This document shows, piece by piece, positions 1 to 7,574 of a stretch of DNA of 64,000 bases. Under the pieces are notes generated by a model that had not been told where the DNA came from, searched no databases, and saw only the letters and a program-made list of their open reading frames with translations. The stretch is taken from assembly GCF_003352085.1 (NCBI RefSeq), contig NZ_CP025804.1:2542001-2606000 (forward strand), written 5' to 3'. The translations under genes were made by a program, and so were the position numbers. Each line of letters starts with the position of its first letter. The stretch's first letter is position 1. The stretch comes from Sulfitobacter sp. SK012. GTDB taxonomy: Bacteria; Pseudomonadota; Alphaproteobacteria; Rhodobacterales; Rhodobacteraceae.

Positions 1-185
1 TCGGTCAGCCGCGTGGCACCGCCAACAAGGATCATCACACAGACCAGCGCAAAGAGGATCATCAGCCAGATCCGGATCGCACCCCGTGCGCCGCCACGAC
101 CAGCATCAATCACCCCCGTCTTTGCGACAGTACGGGTGGTTTGTGCCTCGCCGACATCCTCAAAAAGTTTGCGTTTCGTGGCCAT
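1..185 (-). CDS. ctaA: Heme A synthase (CtaA/COX15 type), N-terminal part
   Basis: Only the first 61 codons are inside the window; the gene runs off the left edge. The translation begins MATKRKLFEDVG and has a soluble, basic N-terminus followed by a first membrane helix (about residues 38-55) ending in VGGATRLT. That ending matches the start of the conserved first helix of the COX15/CtaA family, which oxidises heme O to heme A in the membrane for cytochrome c oxidase. The ATG at 185 is used because the reading frame is continuous and homologues carry a similar hydrophilic leader. The call rests on this short motif and the helix position. Confidence 0.75.
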   Translation of the reverse strand, partial: MATKRKLFEDVGEAQTTRTVAKTGVIDAGRGGARGAIRIWLMILFALVCVMILVGGATRLT

Positions 186-240
186 GGGACCCTCCGCCTT
201 TGTACTTGCGATCCTAGGTAGGGCACCCTTGCCCAAAGGT

Positions 241-987
241 CTAGCCGCGCCCGGCCCAGCGGACCATCTGCCGCAAGGTCCCATGCAACATTTGCACATC
301 TGCACGGGTTAGCGGCAGTCGGCTCCACATGTTGCGCAGGTTGACCTTCATCGAAGTCGCTTTGTGGTCAGGATAGAAAAACCCCGCCTCCTCCAGTCGT
401 TCTTCGAAATGACGTGCCAAATGTTCAACCTCGGACCCGTCGGCCCAATTGGTTCCGGCCAATTCTTCACGCACAGGCGTCGCGTCAGTGCTCTGGCGCA
501 TCCATTCATACCCCATCAACAACACACATTGCGCAAGGTTCAGGGACGCAAAGCTAGGGTTCACCGGCACGGAAATGATCGCATTTGCACGTGAAATATC
601 ATCGTTCTCAAGGCCTGCGCGTTCGGGCCCAAACAACACGGCCACCCGTTGGCCTGCTGCGATTTTTTCGGCGGCCAATGCCATTGCGGCTTCAGGCGTA
701 TAGATCGGTTTGGCCAAGTCGCGCCCGCGCGCCGTGGTGGCAAAGACAAAACCACAATCGCCAACGGCCCCGGCCAGATCCTCGCTCAAGAGCGCAGTAT
801 CCAACACGCGCCCGGCACCAGATGCCATTGCGACAGCTGCAGGGTTTGGCCAGCCATCGCGCGGGGCCACGATCCGCATGTGATCGAGCCCGAAGTTCAG
901 CATGGCACGGGCGGCGGCGCCTATATTTTCACCCATCTGGGGGCGAACAAGGACAATGGCGGGCTGGTTGGGGTTCTCGGTATTCAT
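241..987 (-). CDS. trmJ: tRNA (cytidine/uridine-2'-O-)-methyltransferase TrmJ, SPOUT family
   Basis: This 248-residue protein is a SpoU/TrmH-class methyltransferase that modifies position 32 of tRNAs using S-adenosylmethionine. The N-terminus has PAIVLVRPQMGENIGAAAR (residues about 9-27), the usual TrmJ start. The cofactor knot motifs FGPERAGL and VPVNPSFASLNLAQ lie near residues 118-155. The C-terminal helical extension ends in a region rich in Arg and Trp, as in TrmJ. The ATG at 987 starts directly at the conserved N-terminus. It lies divergently from the ThiE-like gene, 145 bp away. Confidence 0.88.
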   Translation of the reverse strand: MNTENPNQPAIVLVRPQMGENIGAAARAMLNFGLDHMRIVAPRDGWPNPAAVAMASGAGRVLDTALLSEDLAGAVGDCGFVFATTARGRDLAKPIYTPEAAMALAAEKIAAGQRVAVLFGPERAGLENDDISRANAIISVPVNPSFASLNLAQCVLLMGYEWMRQSTDATPVREELAGTNWADGSEVEHLARHFEERLEEAGFFYPDHKATSMKVNLRNMWSRLPLTRADVQMLHGTLRQMVRWAGRG

Positions 988-1132
988 TCCAGCCTCTTAC
1001 AAGCGCCCCTGCCCCTTGCCAAGAACGGCACCTGCACGGATTTGGTAAAAATGCCGCTTTGCAGGCATTAAAGTTTTCTTTTCTCGCCCGCTGGGCTAAT
1101 CACGGCGGCAACGCACAAAAGGATAGCGCATT

Positions 1133-1753
1133 ATGGACGCCCCGGAACAGCCGCAACTTTACCTCATCACCCCGCCTGAGCTTGAGCTGAGCCTCTTCCC
1201 AGACCAGCTTGCTGCGGTATTGGATGCCCATCCGATTGCCTGTGTGCGCTTGGCTTTGGCCACGCGCGACGAAGACAAGCTGTCACGCGCCGCGGATACG
1301 CTGCGCGAAGTGACCCATGCCCGTGATGTGGCGTTGGTGATCTCAGATCATACGTTGCTGGCTGAGCGTCTTGGCCTTGATGGCGTGCATTTAAACGATG
1401 CGGCACGTTCAGTGCGCCACGCCCGCAAAACGCTGGGTGATGATGCCATTGTCGGTTCCTACTGCGGTGGTTCGCGTCATGAAGGAATGGCAGCCGGCGA
1501 AGCCGGCGCAGATTACGTTGCCTTTGGTCCCGTGCAAGCGTCAGCTTTGGATGATGGCAGTTTTGCTGAGACAGAGATGTTTAAGTGGTGGTCTGAGGTG
1601 ATCGAAATCCCTTGCGTCGCCGAAGGCGCACTCGACGAGGCCATGATCCGCGCCTTGGCCCCAATGACCGACTTTTTTGGCTTCGGCGAAGAAATCTGGG
1701 GTCAGGACGATCCTGCGGCAGCGCTTGCGACCTTTGTCGCGGGAATGAGCTAG
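1133..1753 (+). CDS. Thiamine-phosphate synthase family protein (ThiE-like)
   Basis: The 206-residue protein resembles thiamine-phosphate synthase, a TIM barrel that joins the pyrimidine and thiazole halves of thiamine. The visible family signature is LGLDGVHLND near residue 82, followed by VGSYCGGSRHEGMAAGEAGADYVAFGPV (in shorter parts: GSYCGGSRHE and GADYVAFGPV) at about 106-135. The DGVHL motif and the phosphate-binding C-terminal loops are present in form, but there are no thi genes next to it, so it may be a divergent ThiE/TenI-like protein rather than the pathway enzyme. Its stop codon interlocks tail to tail with that of the HupE gene in the bases CTAG. Confidence 0.7.
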   Translation: MDAPEQPQLYLITPPELELSLFPDQLAAVLDAHPIACVRLALATRDEDKLSRAADTLREVTHARDVALVISDHTLLAERLGLDGVHLNDAARSVRHARKTLGDDAIVGSYCGGSRHEGMAAGEAGADYVAFGPVQASALDDGSFAETEMFKWWSEVIEIPCVAEGALDEAMIRALAPMTDFFGFGEEIWGQDDPAAALATFVAGMS

Positions 1754-2874
1754 AAGAACACCCGCTCAACGAACCAATAGCCCCCAACGGCTGCAATCAC
1801 GCAAGATGCTGGCACCGCGATGACATTGCGGTACCATGTGCGCTGCATGGCCCATCCGACCGCAATGAATGCGATTGCGATAACTGATAGTTGACCGATC
1901 TCTACGCCGATATTGAAGCCGATCAGGGCCGAGATGAACTGATCCTCAGGCAGGCCGAATTCACCCAACACCGATGCAAAGCCAAGACCGTGCAGCAACC
2001 CAAAGCCAAAGATCACAACCGGGCGCCAAGGGCTGAGCCCTGAGGTAAATATATTCTCGACCGCGACATAAACAATGGAGGCCGCAATCAATGGCTCGAC
2101 GATGCTGCCCGGCACACTCACGATGTCCAACGCCCCAAGGGCCAATGTGACGGTATGGGCCAGCGTAAAGGCTGAAACCTGCCAGATCAGGGGGCGCAAC
2201 CGCGTCGATAGGAAAAACAGCCCCAGCACAAACAGGATGTGATCGAGCCCTTTGGGCAGAATATGATCGAACCCCACCGGGATATACCCGACAAAGGCCT
2301 GCCACGCGTTCTGTGCGCCGCCACCACCGAGCGAGATTTCTTCGCTAATGTTGCCGCCGCTGATCAGGCCTGTGAACGGATCTTCCACGCCTTGTTGGCG
2401 CAAGATCAAGTCACCCGCGCCATCAGGCCAAGCCATAGTTATGAAGACTGCATCCTTGGGAACTTGCCCGCTCAGCACCCATTCGGCGATGCGCGGCAAT
2501 TCAGGGTCCACATCTTGGGGGACGACAACCGACGTTGTTGAAAGCAGCACCGCATTCCCGTCCACCCGCAAGATCGGCAGCGCATTCCAGGCGATCAAAA
2601 CCTCAGGCGCTTGGGCCGCGATCAGGTCAGCGGAAAGCCCGCGCAGGGCGTCGTAATCTGCGGCTTGGGCGGTCTCGTCAGTGTTTTCAGCGTTATCAAG
2701 ATCGACGCCTGCCAAAAACGCCTCGAGGTTAATCCGCAGGGATAATTCTGCTGTGCCGTCAGCCACTATTAGGTCCGCGATGGTAGGCAACACTTCGTGA
2801 GCACGCGCGGCTCCGCTTGACAAAAGGACCGCCAGCGTCAGCTTAAAGAGGAGTTTTAGGAAAGTCTGTGCCAT
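1750..2874 (-). CDS. HupE/UreJ family membrane protein
   Basis: The 374-residue product starts with a signal peptide (MAQTFLKLL through ARAHE, cleavage after about residue 23), then a periplasmic domain of some 170 residues, then about six membrane helices. The hallmark GFDHILPKGLDHILFVLG precedes the helices; such His/Asp-rich motifs occur in HupE/UreJ proteins thought to carry nickel or cobalt. An in-frame ATG at 2931 exists, but it would put 19 charged residues before the signal peptide, so the ATG at 2874 is preferred. There are no hydrogenase or urease genes here. It is transcribed divergently from a DUF4198 protein whose start codon overlaps its own. Confidence 0.8.
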   Translation of the reverse strand: MAQTFLKLLFKLTLAVLLSSGAARAHEVLPTIADLIVADGTAELSLRINLEAFLAGVDLDNAENTDETAQAADYDALRGLSADLIAAQAPEVLIAWNALPILRVDGNAVLLSTTSVVVPQDVDPELPRIAEWVLSGQVPKDAVFITMAWPDGAGDLILRQQGVEDPFTGLISGGNISEEISLGGGGAQNAWQAFVGYIPVGFDHILPKGLDHILFVLGLFFLSTRLRPLIWQVSAFTLAHTVTLALGALDIVSVPGSIVEPLIAASIVYVAVENIFTSGLSPWRPVVIFGFGLLHGLGFASVLGEFGLPEDQFISALIGFNIGVEIGQLSVIAIAFIAVGWAMQRTWYRNVIAVPASCVIAAVGGYWFVERVFF

Positions 2875-3688
2875 GAACCTGCTGCGCCTTTTTACCGTCT
2901 GTACGTTCGTGATGATTGGCTCTGTGGCCATCGCCCATGAATTATGGGTTGAGCCGCTGGCGTATCAAGTAGACACAGGTAAACCTGTGTTTGCCGACAT
3001 TCGCAACGGGCAAGATTTCAAAGGTACTGACCTCGCGTTTTTCGAAAAGCGTAATACGCGAATGGATGCGGTTTTCGGGGATAAAGTCACAACAATTCCT
3101 GGTCGAATGGGCGACAGCCCGGCCATTCAGTTTGATGCCCCCGAAAGCGAAGGCTTGCTTGTGATTGCGCATGAAGCAGCCCCCAGCAACATCACGTATT
3201 CCGAGTGGGAAAAATTCCTCGCCTTTGCCAAGCACAAAGATTTCCCACTTGCCGCCGCTGATCATAAGGCCGCAGGTTGGAGCATGGAAAAATTCACCGA
3301 ACGCTACACCCGCCACGCCAAAGCACTGATAGCTGTGGGTGACGGCGAAGGTGCGGATCGCGAACTTGGCCTTGAAGTCGAGTTTGTGGCCTTAACCAAT
3401 CCCTATGCGGACGGCTTTGACGGGCAAATGCAGGTGGCACTCTTTTATCAGGGCGCTCCGTTGCCTGACGCACAAGTCGAGGTATTTGACCGCGCGCCGG
3501 ATCAATCAGTGAGCGTCACGTTGCACCGAACTGGCGCAGACGGTCAGGCAACAATCCCCGTGGATGACGCGCATACCTATCTTTTTGACCATGTGGTGCT
3601 GCGCCCCTCCCTGGATGCGGGCGAGACACCCAAGAGCCCGGTGTGGGAAACGCTTTGGGCGGCACTTACATTTGCTGTGCCGCAATAA
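2873..3688 (+). CDS. DUF4198 family periplasmic protein
   Basis: This 271-residue protein has a clear signal peptide (MNLLRLFTVCTFVMIGSVAIAHE), and the mature protein begins with HELWVEP, the conserved start of DUF4198 proteins, which occur beside nickel/cobalt permeases and TonB receptors. The rest looks like beta-sandwich domains, with a carrier-like segment near residues 180-240 (GAPLPDAQVEVFDR). The mature N-terminal His could bind metal, as in other exported metalloproteins; that is inference. The start ATG lies in the same CATG as the start of the HupE gene on the other strand, which argues that the two work together in metal handling. Confidence 0.75.
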   Translation: MNLLRLFTVCTFVMIGSVAIAHELWVEPLAYQVDTGKPVFADIRNGQDFKGTDLAFFEKRNTRMDAVFGDKVTTIPGRMGDSPAIQFDAPESEGLLVIAHEAAPSNITYSEWEKFLAFAKHKDFPLAAADHKAAGWSMEKFTERYTRHAKALIAVGDGEGADRELGLEVEFVALTNPYADGFDGQMQVALFYQGAPLPDAQVEVFDRAPDQSVSVTLHRTGADGQATIPVDDAHTYLFDHVVLRPSLDAGETPKSPVWETLWAALTFAVPQ

Positions 3689-3736
3689 GCTCAGCAGGGC
3701 TTGCACGGGGCGCGGACCTTCGTCAAAACGGGCAGC

Positions 3737-4612
3737 ATGACATCAACTGAACACACTGACATCATGTGCATCGGATCGGTCCTATGGGACGTGATCGGGC
3801 GCTGTGATACCGCGATGCGCCAGGGCTCTGATATGCCGGGGCGCATTACCCGCCTACCCGGCGGCGTTGCCCTGAATATTGCAATGGCGTTGGCCCGGTT
3901 TGGGTTGAAACCTGCGTTGCTGAGTGCCGTGGGCCGGGACGCCGAAGGCGATGAGCTGATCGCAGCCTGTGCGGCGCGAGGGCTTGTGACGGACATGATC
4001 TACCGCTCGGATGATCTGCCCACTGATCGGTATATGGCCGTTGAGGGAGCAAATGGCCTGATTGCGGCTGTGGCAGATGCGCATTCTCTCGAAGCAGCGG
4101 GAGAAAAGATTTTGCGACCCCTGCCCGAGGGTTTTACCGGTGCTGTGGCGCTTGATGGAAACCTCACCGTGGAATTGCTGGCTACTATGGCCTCGAGCCC
4201 GCTTTTGGCTGAGGCTGATCTGCGTGTGGCGCCTGCATCCCCGGGCAAAGCTTTGCGGCTTTCACCGTTTCTGCGCACGGGACGCGGCACGCTTTATGTG
4301 AACCTCGAAGAGGCTGGACTGCTGTGTCAGGCTGGTTTTGGCAGTTCAAACGATGCGGCTGCGGGCCTTTTGGCGCGCGGTGCCCTGCGCGCGGTTGTGA
4401 CCGATGGCGGTAACCCGGCCACGGTCGCTGAGAGCACCGGCTTGATCACACAAACACCTCCGCCCGTTTCAGTGACCCGTGTAACGGGTGCCGGAGATAC
4501 ATTTATGGCCGCGCACATCGCCGCCGAGCTGCGCGGGCATGCGCCCGATGTGGCACTGAACAACGCGCTGAGTGCAGCCGCACAATACGTTTCTGGAGAA
4601 ACTAAGATATGA
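3737..4612 (+). CDS. psuK: PfkB-family sugar kinase, probable pseudouridine kinase
   Basis: The 291-residue protein is a ribokinase/PfkB-fold kinase. It has the N-terminal GSVLWDVIGR element, the GGVALNIAMALARFG substrate segment (about 37-51), and the ATP/anion-hole motif GAGDTFMAAHI near residue 252, with Asp as catalytic base. The function is taken from its partner: its TGA overlaps the ATG of psuG (ATGA at 4609-4612). Kinase and glycosidase together phosphorylate pseudouridine and split it to uracil and ribose 5-phosphate. Starts at 3701 (TTG) and 3764 (ATG) are also in frame; 3737 keeps the complete N-terminal strand. Confidence 0.8.
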   Translation: MTSTEHTDIMCIGSVLWDVIGRCDTAMRQGSDMPGRITRLPGGVALNIAMALARFGLKPALLSAVGRDAEGDELIAACAARGLVTDMIYRSDDLPTDRYMAVEGANGLIAAVADAHSLEAAGEKILRPLPEGFTGAVALDGNLTVELLATMASSPLLAEADLRVAPASPGKALRLSPFLRTGRGTLYVNLEEAGLLCQAGFGSSNDAAAGLLARGALRAVVTDGGNPATVAESTGLITQTPPPVSVTRVTGAGDTFMAAHIAAELRGHAPDVALNNALSAAAQYVSGETKI

Positions 4613-5529
4613 CACTGAACACGACACTGACGCTTCACCGTTCCGCTGCCGTGACAAAGGCAACGCAGGACGGACTGCCAATTGTTGCGCTGGAAAGCAC
4701 GATCATCACGCATGGGATGCCCTATCCCCAGAACCTTGAGGTCGCGCGTCAGGTCGAGGCTGATGTTATCGCTGCCGGTGCCACTCCGGCGACAATTGCA
4801 GTGATCAAGGGCCAACTGCATATCGGGCTGGAGGATGCGCAGCTTGCCGATCTGGCACAGGCAAAGAACGTGCTCAAATTAAGCCGTGCCGACATGGCCG
4901 CCTGCATCGCAACCGGCGGCACAGGTGCCACAACAGTGGCCGCGACAATGATTGCCGCCCATCTGGCCGGGATCGCAGTTTTTGCGACGGGCGGTATTGG
5001 TGGGGTCCATAAAGGGGCCGAGGACAGTTTTGATATTTCAGCCGACCTGATGGAATTGGGACAAACTCCTGTGACCGTTGTCGCAGCAGGTGCCAAAGCC
5101 ATCCTTGATGTAGCTAAAACGCTTGAGGTGTTAGAAACCCAAGGCGTTCCGGTGATTGCTTATGGTCAGGATGCCTTTCCGGCGTTTTGGTCACGTGGAT
5201 CAAAACTGCGCGCCCCACTTCGCATGGATGATGCGGCGCAGATTGCCGCGGCTCATAAAATGCGCGCCGCACTTGGATTGCCGGGCGGGCAGCTGATTGC
5301 CAATCCGATCCCAGCTGACGCTGAAATTGCCGCAGAGGTGCTGAACCCGATCATCGCGACGGCGCAGGCCGATGCGCAGCGCGCCGGAATCGTTGGCAAA
5401 GCCGTCACGCCCTATCTGCTGCAACGCATCTTTGAGCTGACCAATGGGCAGTCTTTGGAGGCAAATATTGCACTGGTGCGCAATAATGCAGCACTTGCGG
5501 CCAAAATTGCGGGCCATCTGGTCGCATAA
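4609..5529 (+). CDS. psuG: Pseudouridine-5'-phosphate glycosidase
   Basis: The 306-residue length is normal for PsuG. The N-terminal motif ALESTIITHGMPYPQN (about residues 27-42) and the central ATGGIGGVHKGAEDSFDISADL stretch (seen as GGIGGVHKGAE) are family signatures, containing the catalytic Glu and Lys region. The enzyme cleaves pseudouridine 5'-phosphate to uracil and ribose 5-phosphate, allowing salvage of modified nucleosides from RNA turnover. It is translationally coupled to the upstream kinase. No nucleoside transporter sits beside it. Confidence 0.93.
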   Translation: MTLNTTLTLHRSAAVTKATQDGLPIVALESTIITHGMPYPQNLEVARQVEADVIAAGATPATIAVIKGQLHIGLEDAQLADLAQAKNVLKLSRADMAACIATGGTGATTVAATMIAAHLAGIAVFATGGIGGVHKGAEDSFDISADLMELGQTPVTVVAAGAKAILDVAKTLEVLETQGVPVIAYGQDAFPAFWSRGSKLRAPLRMDDAAQIAAAHKMRAALGLPGGQLIANPIPADAEIAAEVLNPIIATAQADAQRAGIVGKAVTPYLLQRIFELTNGQSLEANIALVRNNAALAAKIAGHLVA

Positions 5530-5584
5530 CATCGGTTTGCAGTGCGTTGTGCCATTGTGACGGGCGGGCAGAGCACATAACTTA

Positions 5585-5601
5585 ATTGCAAACGTTGCAA
5601 T
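5585..5601. promoter_or_regulatory. Palindrome ATTGCAA-N3-TTGCAAT, candidate operator
   Basis: Two perfect 7-base arms are separated by ACG. The site ends 17 bp before the ATG of the DUF502 gene, in the 88-bp gap after psuG. The shape resembles operators of LacI-type repressors, though those usually have a symmetric CG centre. The regulator is not identified. Confidence 0.4.
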
Positions 5602-5617
5602 CCGGATTACTATGTAG

Positions 5618-6364
5618 ATGAACACACCTTTCGATCCCGATCCTAAACCACCGCGCCGTGGGATGCTTGCCCGTGTGCGCGCAAGTTTCCTCACGGGCCT
5701 GGTTGTCATTGCGCCTGTTGGGTTGACGATATGGTTGATCTGGTCGGTAATTGGCTGGATCGACGGCTTTGTGCTGCCGCTCGTACCGCAATCGTACCAC
5801 CCCGATCGGATGATCCAGGATTTCTTTGGTCTTGATCCGTCCATCCAGATTAACGTGCGCGGCCTTGGCGTTGTTATTTTCCTGATTTTCACGGTTGTGG
5901 TCGGTTGGCTGGCCAAAGGCATTATCGGGCGCTCCATGATCCGCTTTGCAGAAAGCCTGGTGGAGCGCACGCCGGTTGTTCGTTCGATCTATTCGGGCAT
6001 CAAGCAGATTTCTGAGACGATCTTTGCCCAATCCGAGAGCAGCTTTGAGCACGCCTGTCTGATCGAATATCCGCGGAAAGGCATTTGGGCCATTGGGTTT
6101 GTTTCAACCACGGCCAAAGGTGAAGTTGCCACTAAGGCGGATGTGGATGGCGGGATGCTGTCGATTTTTGTCCCTACCACGCCGAACCCCACTTCCGGGT
6201 TTTTGCTGTTTTTCCCGCGCAAAGACGTGAAGCTACTGGATATGAGTGTCGAAGATGCCGCCAAGCTGGTGATCTCCGCGGGGCTTGTTTACCCCAATAC
6301 CAGCGCGCCGGAGGAGGAAGACAACACAGTGGTCGAACTATTGGACAAGGTTGAGAAAAACTAG
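5618..6364 (+). CDS. DUF502 family integral membrane protein
   Basis: The 248-residue protein has two strongly hydrophobic segments, at about residues 23-48 (LTGLVVIAPVGLTIWLIWSV) and 80-102, followed by a soluble C-terminal domain. This is the usual DUF502 plan, and the FVSTTAKGEV and VPTTPNPTSGFLLFFPRKDV patterns are typical. The biochemical function of DUF502 is not established. The ATG at 5618 directly precedes a Pro-rich cytoplasmic leader. It stands alone after psuG, with a palindrome just upstream. Confidence 0.85.
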   Translation: MNTPFDPDPKPPRRGMLARVRASFLTGLVVIAPVGLTIWLIWSVIGWIDGFVLPLVPQSYHPDRMIQDFFGLDPSIQINVRGLGVVIFLIFTVVVGWLAKGIIGRSMIRFAESLVERTPVVRSIYSGIKQISETIFAQSESSFEHACLIEYPRKGIWAIGFVSTTAKGEVATKADVDGGMLSIFVPTTPNPTSGFLLFFPRKDVKLLDMSVEDAAKLVISAGLVYPNTSAPEEEDNTVVELLDKVEKN

Positions 6365-6381
6365 GGCAGCGCAACGTCTGC

Positions 6382-7416
6382 CTAGCTGAACATCTCCTTA
6401 AGATCGATTGTGCTGCGCTTGCCGATGTCGTCGATGTGACCCGTCAGAAACGTATCCGCCGCGGCCCGACCTGCTTCTTTGAGCTGCAAGATCAACCCGG
6501 CGTTTGGAACTGTTTTTGTGGCGACAGAGAGTTGCGACATCAGTTTGTCATCGGCGATCATATGCACCCGCACCCGGCTTTTCTGTTCACTCTTCAATTG
6601 GCCGTCGTCCAGCATGCGCTGCACAAACTCAATCGCCCGCAATTCGCGAAGCAAACTTGAATTGAAGCTGATTTCATTGATGCGGTTCTGAATTTGCTGT
6701 GGCGTGGTCGGGATTTCATCACGTTCAAGCGGATTGATGTTGATGATCACAATGTCATCGGGCAAGTCCTTGGCAAACAACGGAAAGAGCGCGGGGTTTC
6801 CGGTATAGCCGCCATCCCAAAAGGCTTCTCGCCGGCCTGTGGTCGCATCATCAATTTCAATGGCCTTGAATACAGTGGGCAAACAGGCCGAGGCCATCAG
6901 CGCATCGGGGCCAATCTCTGCGCCCTGAAACACGCGAATTTTGCCGTTTCGCACGCGCGTTGCGCAAACCAAAAGCTGCGGTTTGTCATCGTCACACACA
7001 TGGGTGTAATCAAATCGCGCGACAATATCGGCTAGCGGGTTTTTATAAAACGGTCCATAATCATAGGGCGATACCATCCGTGTCCAAGCCTCGGCCATCG
7101 CGACAGGCAGGCTGTTCTCCAAAACCTTGCTAATGGCCGCGGGCTCCATCGGGGTCATCCATTTCGCAATGCTCAGATCCGGCGCGCCGGCGACCTGCTC
7201 CCATAGCCAATCCAGATTGTCACGCGCGCCTTGTCGACCGCCATTGATCATCCCCGCCTTGAGAGCCGCCCCATTCAACGCACCCGCGGAGGTGCCGGAG
7301 ATGGCGCAAATGTCCAACTCCTCTTCTTCCAGCAATCGATCCAAGACACCCCATGTGAATGCGCCATGTGCACCGCCGCCCTGCAAGGCAAGGTTGATCT
7401 GTTTTTTTTGAGTCAT
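6382..7416 (-). CDS. Patatin-like phospholipase
   Basis: The 344-residue protein has the oxyanion motif GGGAHGAF (13-20), the nucleophile elbow GTSAG with Ser43, and the catalytic Asp201 in DGG, so the patatin Ser-Asp dyad is complete. These enzymes hydrolyse acyl esters of lipids; in bacteria that store polyhydroxybutyrate, some are proposed to act on the polymer. I chose the ATG at 7416 because GGAATGCCC precedes it at good spacing and it starts just before the conserved domain; an upstream in-frame extension reaches 7677 but would overlap the divergent gene. It lies close to bdhA, separated by one divergently oriented gene. Confidence 0.88.
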   Translation of the reverse strand: MTQKKQINLALQGGGAHGAFTWGVLDRLLEEEELDICAISGTSAGALNGAALKAGMINGGRQGARDNLDWLWEQVAGAPDLSIAKWMTPMEPAAISKVLENSLPVAMAEAWTRMVSPYDYGPFYKNPLADIVARFDYTHVCDDDKPQLLVCATRVRNGKIRVFQGAEIGPDALMASACLPTVFKAIEIDDATTGRREAFWDGGYTGNPALFPLFAKDLPDDIVIININPLERDEIPTTPQQIQNRINEISFNSSLLRELRAIEFVQRMLDDGQLKSEQKSRVRVHMIADDKLMSQLSVATKTVPNAGLILQLKEAGRAAADTFLTGHIDDIGKRSTIDLKEMFS

Positions 7417-7574
7417 TGGGCATTCCTTAATCAGAGTCCACCGATACTGCATTGTGATAACTGCAACAACTCGTCTTCTTGTTGTAAGTTGTTCGCGTAA
7501 AGGTTGACACGTTGCGCGAGCATTGGTTTGGTTTTTGAAACGGTCGGATATGGCCGTCAGGTGGAAGGGTGAAC

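Noticed and set aside
5200..5970. 256-codon frame on the minus strand over psuG and the DUF502 gene
   Set aside because: It spans two conserved plus-strand genes and their gap; its basic composition is typical of shadows.
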